Positions 50,811-59,871 of a DNA stretch of 64,000 nt are shown one piece after another. Position 1 is the stretch's first letter. The number at the start of each line of letters is the position of its first letter. The stretch covers positions 186,001-250,000 of the forward strand of contig NZ_QFKX01000001.1 in the NCBI RefSeq assembly GCF_003130585.1. The letters are read 5' to 3'. The notes under the pieces were generated by a model that was given only the letters and a program-made list of their open reading frames with translations, was not told where the DNA came from and made no database searches. The stretch is from Brachybacterium endophyticum. Its GTDB lineage: Bacteria; Actinomycetota; Actinomycetes; Actinomycetales; Dermabacteraceae. The position numbers and the translations under genes are program-made.

Positions 50811-52361
50811 ATGAACGACAGCATCCTCGAGATGCGCTCCATCACCAAGCGATTCCCCGGTGTGACGGCTCTGAAGGACGTCTCACTGGGGGTCCGCGAG
50901 GGCGAGATCCACGGCATCTGCGGCGAGAACGGCGCCGGCAAGTCCACGCTCATGAAGGTGCTCTCGGGCGTCGAGCCCGCCGGCACCTACGAGGGCGAGA
51001 TCCACTTCCGCGGCCAGCCCGTGGCCTTCCACTCGGTCAACGACTCCGAGGCCCAGGGGATCGTCATCATCCACCAGGAGCTGGCCCTCGTCCCGCACCT
51101 GACGATCGCCGAGAACATCTTCCTGGGCAACGAGCGCTCCCGCAGCGGCATCATCAGCTGGGGCGAGACCAACGCCCAGGCCGCGAAGCTGATGCGGCGC
51201 GTCGGTCTGGACGAGAACCCGGTAACGCCCGTCGGCCAGCTCGGCGTGGGCAAGCAGCAGCTGGTCGAGATCGCCAAGGCGCTCTCGAAGAACGTGCGGC
51301 TGCTGATCCTCGACGAGCCCACCGCGGCACTGAACGACGACGACTCCGAGCACCTGCTGGGGCTCATCCGCGACCTGCGCGACGAGCAGGGCGTCACCTC
51401 GATCATCATCTCCCACAAGCTCGGGGAGATCGCCGAAATCGCCGACACCACGACCGTCATCCGCGACGGCTCCACGATCGAGACCGTCGACATGCACGGC
51501 GGGGGCACCGGCCCCTCGGGCCGCGCCCTCATCCCCCGGATCATCAAGGGGATGGTCGGCCGGGACATGGACAGCATGTTCCCCGAGCGCAGCGCCGAGA
51601 TCGGCGAGGAGGTGCTGCGGATCGAGGACTGGCACGTCACGCACCCCACCCAGCCCGACCGCACCCTGATCGACGGCGTCTCGATCACCGCCCGCGCCGG
51701 CGAGGTCGTCGGCATCGCGGGCCTGATGGGCGCCGGGCGCACCGAGCTCGCGATGAGCGTCTTCGGCCGCTCCTACGGCCGGGAGATCAGCGGCCAGGTG
51801 TTCATGCACGGGCGCCCGGCGAACACCAAGGGCGTGGCCGACGCGATCGCCAGCGGCATCGCCTACGTCAGCGAGGACCGCAAACGCTATGGGCTGAACC
51901 TGATCCAGGACGTGCGGCGCAACATCAGCGCCGCGGCGCTGGGGAAGGTCTCGCGCAGCGGCTGGATCGACGGCAACCAGGAGATCTCCGTCGCCGAGCG
52001 CTACCGCCGGTCGCTGAACATCAAGACGCCGACGGTCCTGTCCACCGTCGGCCAGCTCTCGGGCGGGAACCAGCAGAAGGTCGCGCTCAGCAAGTGGCTG
52101 TTCACCGGGCCCGACGTGCTGATCCTCGACGAGCCCACGCGCGGCGTCGACGTCGGCGCGAAGTACGAGATCTACACGCTGATCAACGAGCTCGCCGAGC
52201 AGGGGAAGGCGATCATCGTGATCTCCTCCGAGCTGCCCGAGGTGATGGGCCTCGCCGATCGCATCTACACACTGTCCGCCGGCCGCATCACCGGTGAGGT
52301 GAGCGCCGCGGACGCCACGCAGGAGCACCTGATGGAGCTCATGACCATGGAGAGGGAGTGA
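50811..52361 (+). CDS. mmsA: Multiple-monosaccharide ABC transporter ATPase
   Basis: A 516-residue double ATPase of the CUT2 family. First half: Walker [10 protein letters not shown], degenerate signature [15 protein letters not shown], Walker [13 protein letters not shown]. Second half: degenerate Walker [10 protein letters not shown], full signature [15 protein letters not shown], Walker [15 protein letters not shown]. This asymmetry is normal for the family. ATG at 50811 follows GAAGGAGG, 80 nt after chvE. Energises uptake through MmsB. Confidence 0.95.
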   Translation: MNDSILEMRSITKRFPGVTALKDVSLGVREGEIHGICGENGAGKSTLMKVLSGVEPAGTYEGEIHFRGQPVAFHSVNDSEAQGIVIIHQELALVPHLTIAENIFLGNERSRSGIISWGETNAQAAKLMRRVGLDENPVTPVGQLGVGKQQLVEIAKALSKNVRLLILDEPTAALNDDDSEHLLGLIRDLRDEQGVTSIIISHKLGEIAEIADTTTVIRDGSTIETVDMHGGGTGPSGRALIPRIIKGMVGRDMDSMFPERSAEIGEEVLRIEDWHVTHPTQPDRTLIDGVSITARAGEVVGIAGLMGAGRTELAMSVFGRSYGREISGQVFMHGRPANTKGVADAIASGIAYVSEDRKRYGLNLIQDVRRNISAAALGKVSRSGWIDGNQEISVAERYRRSLNIKTPTVLSTVGQLSGGNQQKVALSKWLFTGPDVLILDEPTRGVDVGAKYEIYTLINELAEQGKAIIVISSELPEVMGLADRIYTLSAGRITGEVSAADATQEHLMELMTMERE

Positions 52362-52371
52362 GGGACGGACG

Positions 52372-53553
52372 ATGGCCGGAACCTCCGATATCAAGGGCCT
52401 GCTCACCCGCAACGTCCGCCAGAGCGGCATCTACATCGCATTCGTGTTCATCGTGCTGCTGTTCACGGTGCTCACCGGCGGCTCGCTGCTGAGCCCGGGC
52501 AACCTGACGAACCTGATCCTGCAGTACTCCTACATCCTGATCCTCGCGATCGGGATGGTGCTGATCATCGTCGCCGGGCACATCGACCTGTCGGTCGGCT
52601 CGGTCGTCGCCTTCACCGGCGCCGTCGCCGCGGTGGTGGTCGTCCAGCACGGACTGCCCTGGTGGCTGGGGATCCTCGCCGCTCTCGGCGTGGGCGTCCT
52701 GGTCGGGCTGTGGCAGGGGTTCTGGGTCGCGATCGTCGGCATCCCCGCCTTCATCGTGACCCTCGCGGGCATGCTGATCTTCCGCGGCATGACCATGCAG
52801 ACCCTGGGGAACGTCTCCCTCTCGCCCTTCCCCTCGTCGTACCAGAAGATCGCCGGCGGCTTCGTCAACGGCCTGTTCGGCGGGCCCGGGTACGACGTGT
52901 TCACCCTGGTGCTCGCCGCCGCGGTGGTCGTGGTCTTCGCCCTCCAGCAGTGGCGCGCGCGCCTGGCGAAGCTCACGTACGACCAGGCCGTCGAGGCGCT
53001 GTGGATCTTCGGGATCAAGGTCGCCGCCGTCGCGATCGTGATCATGGCCTTCGCCTGGCAGATCGCCCACGCCCGCGGTCTGCCGATGGTGCTGATCCTG
53101 CTGGCCGCCCTGATCCTCATCTACTCCTTCGTCAGCCAGCAGACCGTGTTCGGCCGCCACATCTACGCGATGGGCGGGAACCTGCAGGCGGCACGCCTCT
53201 CCGGCGTCAAGACGAAGCTCGTGAACATGATGCTGTTCGTGAACATGGGGCTGCTCTCCGCGATCGCGGGCATCGTCTACTCGGCCCGTTCGAACTCGGC
53301 GCAGCCGGGCGCGGGCAACATGTTCGAGTTGGACGCGATCGCGGCCGCCTTCATCGGCGGAGCGGCCGTCAGCGGCGGCGTCGGCAAGGTGCAGGGCGCG
53401 ATCATCGGTGGTCTGATCATGGCCGTGATGTCCAACGGCATGCAGATCATGGGCATCGGCCAGTCCACCCAGTCGATCGTGCGTGGTGTGGTGCTGATCC
53501 TCGCCGTCGCCTTCGACGTCTACAACAAGAAGCGCGCGGGCTCGGAGAGCTGA
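52372..53553 (+). CDS. mmsB: Multiple-monosaccharide ABC transporter permease
   Basis: A 393-residue permease with about ten hydrophobic segments. The BPD_transp_2 features are clear: ILAIGMVLIIVAGHIDLSVGSVVAFTGA near the N-terminus and AIAAAFIGGAAVSGGVGKVQGAIIGGL near the C-terminus. It starts 10 nt after the mmsA stop and ends the operon at a strong hairpin. Confidence 0.94.
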   Translation: MAGTSDIKGLLTRNVRQSGIYIAFVFIVLLFTVLTGGSLLSPGNLTNLILQYSYILILAIGMVLIIVAGHIDLSVGSVVAFTGAVAAVVVVQHGLPWWLGILAALGVGVLVGLWQGFWVAIVGIPAFIVTLAGMLIFRGMTMQTLGNVSLSPFPSSYQKIAGGFVNGLFGGPGYDVFTLVLAAAVVVVFALQQWRARLAKLTYDQAVEALWIFGIKVAAVAIVIMAFAWQIAHARGLPMVLILLAALILIYSFVSQQTVFGRHIYAMGGNLQAARLSGVKTKLVNMMLFVNMGLLSAIAGIVYSARSNSAQPGAGNMFELDAIAAAFIGGAAVSGGVGKVQGAIIGGLIMAVMSNGMQIMGIGQSTQSIVRGVVLILAVAFDVYNKKRAGSES

Positions 53554-53566
53554 GCACGTCGACGGG

Positions 53567-53597
53567 GCCGGGCCGGGAGCGCTGCTCCCGGCCCGGC
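53567..53597 (+). terminator. Terminator of the chvE-mmsA-mmsB operon
   Basis: Perfect 14-bp GC-rich stem (53567-53580 with 53584-53597) and a 3-nt loop GCT, 13 nt after the mmsB stop. Confidence 0.85.
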
Positions 53598-53677
53598 GCC
53601 GTTCGCATGTCGGCGCGCCGCGTCGGCAGGCCGGCCGCTGGGCCCTCGGGCCGACGGCCCGTCAGCGCTCGAGCCCG

Positions 53678-54601
53678 TCAGCCCTTCAGCCCGGTGCCCG
53701 CGACGCCCTCGACGATCTGGCGCTGGAAGACCAGGTAGAGCATCACCAGGGGGAGGGCGGCCAGGACGGCGCCGGCCTGGATGTCGGCGTATCGCTGGCC
53801 GAAGCTGCCCTGGACCGTGGCCAGCCCCACCGGGATCGTCATCAGGTTGGGGTTGGTCAGCACGAACAGCGGCAGCAGCAGGTTGTTCCACACGCCCACG
53901 AAGGTGAGGATCGCGACCGCCGCGATCACCGGGCGCGAGAGCGGCAGGATCACCGACCAGAAGATCTTCCACAGCCCGGCACCGTCGATGCGGGCGGCCT
54001 CCTCGAGCTCGCGAGGGATCCCGTCGAAGAACTGCTTGAAGATGAACACCGAGATCACCGCCGGGACCTGCGGGAAGATCACCGCCCAGTAGGTGTTCAG
54101 CAGGTTCACCGCCCCCAGCATCTCGAAGATGGGGACGATGAGCACCTGGCTGGGGATCATGATCCCCAGAAGGATCAGCAGCATCACCGTGGTGCGCCCG
54201 CGGAAGCGCAGACGCGAGAGGGCGTAGGCCGCCATTGCCGAGAAGAGGACCGTCAGCACCGTGGTGATGATGCAGGTGACGGCGCTGGCGAGGTACCAGT
54301 TCCAGATGTCGCCCGCCCCGAACAGGGTCGAGTACGAGTGCAGCGTCGGATACCAGTGCGAGAGGATCTCGCTCGCCCCCAGCGAGGCCACCCCGTTGTC
54401 GGAGAGCGAGGTCTTCAGTGCGAACAGGCTCGGGATCAGCCAGATCGCCGCGAAGGCCAGGAGCACGACCCAGGTGACGACGGTGAACGTGCGTCCGCTG
54501 ATGCCGGCGCCCGCGCCCGAGGGGCGGCGCGGGGGAGCGGCGGCGCTGATGCCTGCGCCCGGACGGGTGGAGCGGCGAGGACTCGCGGAGGTGGTGGTCA
54601 T
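53678..54601 (-). CDS. ABC transporter permease, CUT1 MalG-type
   Basis: A 307-residue permease with a 37-residue Arg/Pro/Gly leader, six membrane segments and the EAA loop DGIPRELEEAARIDGAGLWKIFWSVILPLSRP. It starts 3 nt after the partner permease stop. Part of the second importer of the arabinose island, likely for arabino-oligosaccharides given the adjacent GH51 and GH127 genes. Confidence 0.92.
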   Translation of the reverse strand: MTTTSASPRRSTRPGAGISAAAPPRRPSGAGAGISGRTFTVVTWVVLLAFAAIWLIPSLFALKTSLSDNGVASLGASEILSHWYPTLHSYSTLFGAGDIWNWYLASAVTCIITTVLTVLFSAMAAYALSRLRFRGRTTVMLLILLGIMIPSQVLIVPIFEMLGAVNLLNTYWAVIFPQVPAVISVFIFKQFFDGIPRELEEAARIDGAGLWKIFWSVILPLSRPVIAAVAILTFVGVWNNLLLPLFVLTNPNLMTIPVGLATVQGSFGQRYADIQAGAVLAALPLVMLYLVFQRQIVEGVAGTGLKG

Positions 54602-54604
54602 GGC

Positions 54605-55591
54605 TCAGGCCTCCTGGTCGCGGCGGGCGGCCACACGCTCGACGATCTCGCGGATCACGGCGATGGCGACGATGATGACGAACAGCAGCACCGAGGCGGC
54701 CGAGGCGGCGCCGATGCGGTTGTCGGTGAAGGCCGTGCCCGTGATCAGCCCGAGGCTGACCTGCGTGGACACGCCCGGCCCGCCCGAGGTCATCAGGTAG
54801 ACCTGGTCGAAGATCTTCAGGCTCGCGATGATCTGCAGCAGGATCACCAGGGTCGTCGTGCGCCGCAGCAGGGGCACCGTGACGTGGCGGATCTGCTGCC
54901 AGGTGGTCGCGCCGTCGACCGCCGCCGCCTCGTAGAGCTCGCGGGGGATGTCCTGCAGCCCGGCGAGGTAGAGGATGAAGTTGAAGCCGATCGTCCACCA
55001 CACGGTCGCGATCGCGATGCCCACCATCGCGCTCTTCGGATCGGCCAGGATGCCGGATCCCGGGGTGAACCCGAGCAGCGACTGCACGCTCGCCCACAGG
55101 CCCGTCGCCGGGGTGAAGATGAAGACCCAGATCAGCGAGATCGTGGCCGAGGGCAGGATGAACGGCAGGAAGAATGCGAGGCGGAAGAACCACTGCCCGC
55201 GGCGCAGACGGTTGGTGAGCACCGCGAACACGAACGCGAGGATCACCAGAGGCGGCACCGTGTAGAGCGTGAACTGCAGGGTGTGCCACAGCGCCGACCA
55301 GAAGTCCGCGCGGCTGAACATCTCGACGTAGTTGTCCAGGCCGGCGAAGCTGCCCAAGCCCGAGTGCACGAGCGAGGTGTTGAAGAAGCTCGCCACGAAC
55401 ATCCAGACCGTCGGCCCCAGCAGGAACGCCAGATAGAACAGGCCGAACGGGGCGATGAACAGCCAGGCGCCGGGCCCGGTGCCCCGGTCCGAGGGGCGTC
55501 CCCGGCGGTCGGATCGGCGTCGGGAGCCGCCGCGGATCGACGTCCCGGCGAGGCTCCCGGCCGACGGGGACGGGGTGGAGGCAGTGGTCAT
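54605..55591 (-). CDS. ABC transporter permease, CUT1 MalF-type
   Basis: A 328-residue permease. An Arg-rich leader of 40 residues precedes WLFIAPFGLFYLAFLLGPTVW; EAA loop QDIPRELYEAAAVDGATTWQQIRHVTVPLL. It lies 20 nt after the binding-protein stop. No ATPase gene accompanies the system. Confidence 0.92.
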   Translation of the reverse strand: MTTASTPSPSAGSLAGTSIRGGSRRRSDRRGRPSDRGTGPGAWLFIAPFGLFYLAFLLGPTVWMFVASFFNTSLVHSGLGSFAGLDNYVEMFSRADFWSALWHTLQFTLYTVPPLVILAFVFAVLTNRLRRGQWFFRLAFFLPFILPSATISLIWVFIFTPATGLWASVQSLLGFTPGSGILADPKSAMVGIAIATVWWTIGFNFILYLAGLQDIPRELYEAAAVDGATTWQQIRHVTVPLLRRTTTLVILLQIIASLKIFDQVYLMTSGGPGVSTQVSLGLITGTAFTDNRIGAASAASVLLFVIIVAIAVIREIVERVAARRDQEA

Positions 55592-55611
55592 CAGGCGTGC
55601 GTCCCTTCGTC

Positions 55612-56976
55612 TCAGAGCGGGCTGGGGGTGTCGACGTAGGTCGAGAGGCGTTCGCGGATCGCCGCCAGGGCTGCCTTCGGCGACATCGCCCCCTGCTGGA
55701 CGAGCGCGAGCTGCGCCCCGACGGTGTCCTCGAACGTCGATCCGGATCCGCCGTACCAGGCCGCGTCGTCGTAGAAGGCGTGCTCGGCGGCGGAGGCGTA
55801 GTCGGACTGCGGGGTCAGCTCCGCGTACTCCGCGCTGTCGAAGGTGGGCAGGTACGCGGGGACGTGGCCTCCCTGCGCCCAGGTCATCGACTGCTCGAGC
55901 ATGGTCTTGATGAAGCCCAGCGCCTGCTCGAGCTGCGCGGGAGTGCGGTCCTTCCTCGGGAGCACGAAGGTGTGGGAGTCCGCGTGGGCCGCCGGGCGGT
56001 CGAACAGCGTGGGGATCGGTGCCATGCCGAACCTCAGATCCTCGATGGCCTGGAAGGTGCTGATCTCCCATTCGCCCTGCAGATAGATACCGGCCTTGCC
56101 GGTCGCCATCTCCGTCTGGGAGCCCGCGTAGTCGATGCCGCGGTTCAGCCAGCCCTTGGAGACCCAGCGGGTGAGGCGGTCGGTGATGTCCCGGTAGAGG
56201 TTCTCGTTCACGGAGATCCTCGCGCCGTCGTCGGCGAGGAAGGGGGTGGCGTCCTGGTGCTGGTTGTACAGGGTCCAGAACAGTCGCCACGGGGTCGCCG
56301 TCTCGCTCACGTTCGCCGACGTCAGCGCCCCGGCACCGGTGACCCCCTTGATCTCCTCGAGCGCCGCCTCGAAGGTGTCGATCCCGCTCAGGTCGGTGAG
56401 CGTGCCGTCGGACTCCAGCAGCCCGGCCTTCGTCAGCACGTCGGTGTTGTAGAACATCACGAAGGGGTGGGTGTCCAGCGGGATCGCGATGGTCTTCCCG
56501 TCGGTGACCTGCGCCTTCCAGGCCTTGGCGTTGAAGTCCTTCTCGCTCAGGCCCACGCTCGCGAGGTCCTGGTCGCTGATCGGGTCCAGCACCCCTCCGT
56601 CCCACAGCGGCTTCGCGCGGGTCAGATGGGCGACCGCGACGTCCGGCGGCTGGTTCCCCTCGGTGGCCAGGGTGACCTTGGAGTAATACGGATTCCCCCA
56701 GGTCAGCGTCGTCGCCTGCAGGGCCGAGGCGCCGCCGTGGGCCTTCTCGTAGACCTTCTCCATGTCCTGCATGCGGCCACCGTCGCCGCCGCCGAACAGG
56801 TTCCAGAACACGAGGGTCTCAGGCGCCACCTCGGCGCCGACGAACCCTGCGCCGAGCGGTGAGGAGCAGGCGGAGAGCGGTGCCGACAGGGCCAGGGCCG
56901 CGCCGCCGCCGAGCAGGGCGCGTCGGCCGATAAGGCGCCCCCGGCCAGGGGACCCGATGGTGGTGCGTGCACGCAT
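55612..56976 (-). CDS. Extracellular solute-binding lipoprotein, CUT1 family
   Basis: A 454-residue binding protein with a Tat-type signal (GRRALLGGGAALALSAPLSAC) and lipobox C37. ETLVFWNLFGGGDGGRMQDM and IPLDTHPFVMFYNTDVLTKAG are typical of family 1 oligosaccharide-binding proteins. Of three candidate starts, the ATG at 56976 has GGAG 8 nt upstream; an ATG two codons earlier is too close to it. The operator at 57032-57045 lies 56 bp upstream, linking it to the adjacent LacI. Confidence 0.92.
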   Translation of the reverse strand: MRARTTIGSPGRGRLIGRRALLGGGAALALSAPLSACSSPLGAGFVGAEVAPETLVFWNLFGGGDGGRMQDMEKVYEKAHGGASALQATTLTWGNPYYSKVTLATEGNQPPDVAVAHLTRAKPLWDGGVLDPISDQDLASVGLSEKDFNAKAWKAQVTDGKTIAIPLDTHPFVMFYNTDVLTKAGLLESDGTLTDLSGIDTFEAALEEIKGVTGAGALTSANVSETATPWRLFWTLYNQHQDATPFLADDGARISVNENLYRDITDRLTRWVSKGWLNRGIDYAGSQTEMATGKAGIYLQGEWEISTFQAIEDLRFGMAPIPTLFDRPAAHADSHTFVLPRKDRTPAQLEQALGFIKTMLEQSMTWAQGGHVPAYLPTFDSAEYAELTPQSDYASAAEHAFYDDAAWYGGSGSTFEDTVGAQLALVQQGAMSPKAALAAIRERLSTYVDTPSPL

Positions 56977-57031
56977 GGGCATCACTCCGTCGTGGATCAG
57001 GAGCACGATGTGAACGTGGTCCAGAGCATCT

Positions 57032-57045
57032 TTGCAACGTTGACA
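57032..57045 (-). promoter_or_regulatory. AACGTT operator of the CUT1 importer
   Basis: TTGCAACGTTGACA between lacI and the binding-protein gene; a degenerate partner TGTGAACGTGGTCC starts at 57010. GCAACGTTG is identical to the site before GH51. Confidence 0.6.
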
Positions 57046-57088
57046 CTACACGCGGTGCGAGCGATCGCAAGGGGTCGGCGGCGCCGGG

Positions 57089-58150
57089 TCAGGGCTGCGG
57101 CGAGCTCTCGCGGGCCACCAGCCGATGGGGCGCCGTGATCGTCCGCGATGCTCCCTCGTAACCGTTGATCCGCTCGATCAGCATGTCCAACGCGGTCCTG
57201 ACCAGGAACTCCTTGTCCGGCCTGATCGTGGTCAGCGCCGGGTGCGAGAACGACGCCTCCGGGCTGTCGTCGTAGCCGACCACCGCGACGTCCTCGGGGA
57301 CGGAGCGCCCGTGGTCGCGCAGCCCGGCCAGCGCGCCGAGGGCGATCTCGTCGTTTCCGCACACCAGCCCGTCGAGATCGGGGTGGGTCTCCAGCAGGCG
57401 GTGCACCGCCTCGCGGCCGTCCGCGCGGTGCCAGTCGCCGACCTCCACGATCGGGGACCGGCTCGGGTCCTGGTCGTGGCGCCAGAGCGCCTGGCGGAAG
57501 CCCTCGATGCGCAGGCCGGAGGAGCTGTGCGGCGCGGGGTCCTTGCGCCCCATCGCGCCCACGAAGGCGAGCCGTGTGCGACCGCCTTCGAGGAGGTGGG
57601 CGGTGGCGTCGGCCGTCGCCCGGGTGTTGTCGATGCGCACGTAGTCCGAGCCCGGCGGCAGGTGGGCGTCCGAGAGGTGCTCGCCGATGAACACGGTGGG
57701 CTGGTCGACGTGCTCCATCTGCGCGAGGTAGTCCTCGCCCACGTGCATCGGGTTGAAGATGATGCCGTCCCCCAGGCGCCGGCGGAAACCGCGCAGCACC
57801 TCGATCTCCTCGTCGCGACCTGCGGAGGTGGTGTGCAGGACGACCGTGCGGCCGCGTCCCTGGGCCTCGTCGATGAAGGTCTGGGCGAGGTGGGAGAAGT
57901 AGCTGAAGGTCAGGGACGGCACCGCGAGGGTCACGATCCCGCTGGCCCCGGTGCGCAGCTGCTGGGCGGCCAGCTGCGGCCGGTACCCCGTGGCCGCGAT
58001 GGCGTCCTGGACCCGGGCGCGGGTGCTGGGCCGCACGTGCGGGTAGTCGTTGACGACGTTGGAGACGGTCTTGATGGAGACCTCCGCGATCTCGGCGACG
58101 TCGCGCAGTGTGGGCGGGCGGCGGCGTGCGTGCGAGGAGGTCGTGGACAT
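57089..58150 (-). CDS. LacI family regulator, candidate arabinose/arabinan repressor
   Basis: A 353-residue repressor: HTH PTLRDVAEIAEVSIKTVSNVVNDYPHVRPSTR at residues about 12-43, ligand domain ending VAVVGYDDSPEASFSHPALTTIRPDK. ATG at 58150 lacks a clear ribosome site. It lies between the importer operon and the divergent GH51-GH127 operon, and both have GCAACGTTG sites, so local control of arabinan use is the best guess. With the other island regulator truncated, it may also act at araA, araD and chvE. Confidence 0.92.
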   Translation of the reverse strand: MSTTSSHARRRPPTLRDVAEIAEVSIKTVSNVVNDYPHVRPSTRARVQDAIAATGYRPQLAAQQLRTGASGIVTLAVPSLTFSYFSHLAQTFIDEAQGRGRTVVLHTTSAGRDEEIEVLRGFRRRLGDGIIFNPMHVGEDYLAQMEHVDQPTVFIGEHLSDAHLPPGSDYVRIDNTRATADATAHLLEGGRTRLAFVGAMGRKDPAPHSSSGLRIEGFRQALWRHDQDPSRSPIVEVGDWHRADGREAVHRLLETHPDLDGLVCGNDEIALGALAGLRDHGRSVPEDVAVVGYDDSPEASFSHPALTTIRPDKEFLVRTALDMLIERINGYEGASRTITAPHRLVARESSPQP

Positions 58151-58233
58151 GGGCCGATTGTGCCACCGACGTCGGCGGTGTCCGGGGGAGACGGGGTCCC
58201 TTGACGGTCCCCGGTGCCCGTGGTTGGCTGATC

Positions 58234-58247
58234 TGCAACGTTGTACA
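58234..58247 (+). promoter_or_regulatory. AACGTT operator of the GH51 operon
   Basis: TGCAACGTTGTACA, 74 bp before the GH51 start in the 170-bp lacI/GH51 gap. Confidence 0.6.
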
Positions 58248-58320
58248 GCGAGGATGCTGAACCGCGGGTGACCGCCCGGGGGAGCGCGCATCCTCCGCGT
58301 CACCGAGAGGCCCCGCCACG

Positions 58321-59835
58321 ATGAGCCGAACCGTCACCCTCGCGCTGCACCCCGCCTTCCGTATCGCCCCGGTGCGCCGACGCACCTTCGGCGCCTTCGT
58401 CGAGCACCTGGGGCGCTGCGTCTACGGCGGGATCCACGAACCCGGCCACCCTGCGGCCGATGAGGACGGCTTCCGCGCCGACGTGCTCGAGCTGACGCGC
58501 GAGCTCGGCGTGAGCAGCGTGCGCTACCCGGGCGGCAACTTCGTCTCCGGGTACCGCTGGGAGGACGGCGTGGGCCCCGTCGAGCAGCGCCCCGTGCGCC
58601 ACGACCTCGCCTGGCACTCGACCGAGCCGAACACGGTGGGGCTCGACGAGTTCCTGACCTGGGCCGAGCGCGCTGGTGTCGAGCCGATGTACGCGGTCAA
58701 CCTGGGCACCCGCGGTGTCGCCGAGGCGCTCGAGGTCCTCGAGTACGCGAACGCCCCCGCCGGCACGACCCTCTCCGACGCCCGCGCGGCCAACGGTCAT
58801 CCCGAGCCCTACGGGATCCGCATGTGGTGCCTGGGCAACGAGATGGACGGCCCCTGGCAGACCGGCCACAAGACCGCCGAGGAGTACGCGCGCACCGCGA
58901 CCGAGACCGCCCGCGCCATGCGCCAGGAGGACCCGGACCTCGAGCTCATCGTGTGCGGCTCCTCCGGATCCCAGATGCCCACCTTCGGAGCCTGGGAGTC
59001 GACCGTCCTCACCGAGGCCTACGAGCTCGTCGACATGGTCTCCGCCCACGCCTACTACGCCGAGAAGGACGGCGACTCCGCCTCGTTCCTCGCCTCGGCC
59101 GACGACATGGACCACTTCATCGACGCCGTCGTCGCCACCGCCGACCACGTGCGCGCGAAGCTCAAGGCCGACAAGCGCATCATGGTCAGCTTCGACGAGT
59201 GGAACGTCTGGTACCAGCATCGCGCGGAATCCCGACCGCCCAGCGGCGAGGACTGGCCGGTGGCCCCGGTGCTGCTGCAGGACACCTACAACGCCATGGA
59301 CGCCGTCGTCGTCGGCAGCCTGCTGATCTCCCTGTTGCGCCACAGCGACCGCGTCGCCTCGGCCTCCCTGGCCCAGCTGGTCAACGTGATCGCCCCGATC
59401 ATGACCGAGCCCGGCGGGAAGGCGTGGCGCCAGACCACCTTCCATCCCTTCGCCCTCACCTCGCGCCACGCGCGCGGGGACGTGCTGGAGGTCCGTCTGG
59501 ACGCCCCGAGCTTCGCCAACGAGCGCTTCGGCGAGTCGACCTCGGCCGACGCCGTCGCCACCTGGGACGAGCAGAACGGGGACCTCACCGTCTTCGTCGT
59601 CAACCGTGATCCCGACCGGGACCTCGACCTCGCCGTGGACCTCGGCGACTTCGGGCAGCTCGCTCTGACCGAGGCGCTCACCCTGCACCACGCCGATCCC
59701 TACACGGCGAACACGGCCGAGGAACCTGATGCCGTCGCCCCGCAGGTCAACGAGTCGGTCGCGCTCCAGGACGGTCGGCTGAGCGGCACGCTGCCCGCGA
59801 TCTCCTGGAGCATCGTCCGCCTGCACCGTGCCTGA
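58321..59835 (+). CDS. Alpha-L-arabinofuranosidase, GH51
   Basis: A 504-residue retaining enzyme. FGAFVEHLGRCVYGGI and VRYPGGNFVSGYRW at the start, acid/base E174 (CLGNEMDGPWQ) and nucleophile E293 (FDEWNVWY) are all in place, followed by the C-terminal beta domain. No signal peptide, so it works on imported oligosaccharides. GAGAGG precedes the ATG. Releases L-arabinose for AraA/B/D. Confidence 0.95.
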   Translation: MSRTVTLALHPAFRIAPVRRRTFGAFVEHLGRCVYGGIHEPGHPAADEDGFRADVLELTRELGVSSVRYPGGNFVSGYRWEDGVGPVEQRPVRHDLAWHSTEPNTVGLDEFLTWAERAGVEPMYAVNLGTRGVAEALEVLEYANAPAGTTLSDARAANGHPEPYGIRMWCLGNEMDGPWQTGHKTAEEYARTATETARAMRQEDPDLELIVCGSSGSQMPTFGAWESTVLTEAYELVDMVSAHAYYAEKDGDSASFLASADDMDHFIDAVVATADHVRAKLKADKRIMVSFDEWNVWYQHRAESRPPSGEDWPVAPVLLQDTYNAMDAVVVGSLLISLLRHSDRVASASLAQLVNVIAPIMTEPGGKAWRQTTFHPFALTSRHARGDVLEVRLDAPSFANERFGESTSADAVATWDEQNGDLTVFVVNRDPDRDLDLAVDLGDFGQLALTEALTLHHADPYTANTAEEPDAVAPQVNESVALQDGRLSGTLPAISWSIVRLHRA

Positions 59836-59871
59836 GACCATCCGGGCCTCGCCCCTCGACAAGGACGTGCG

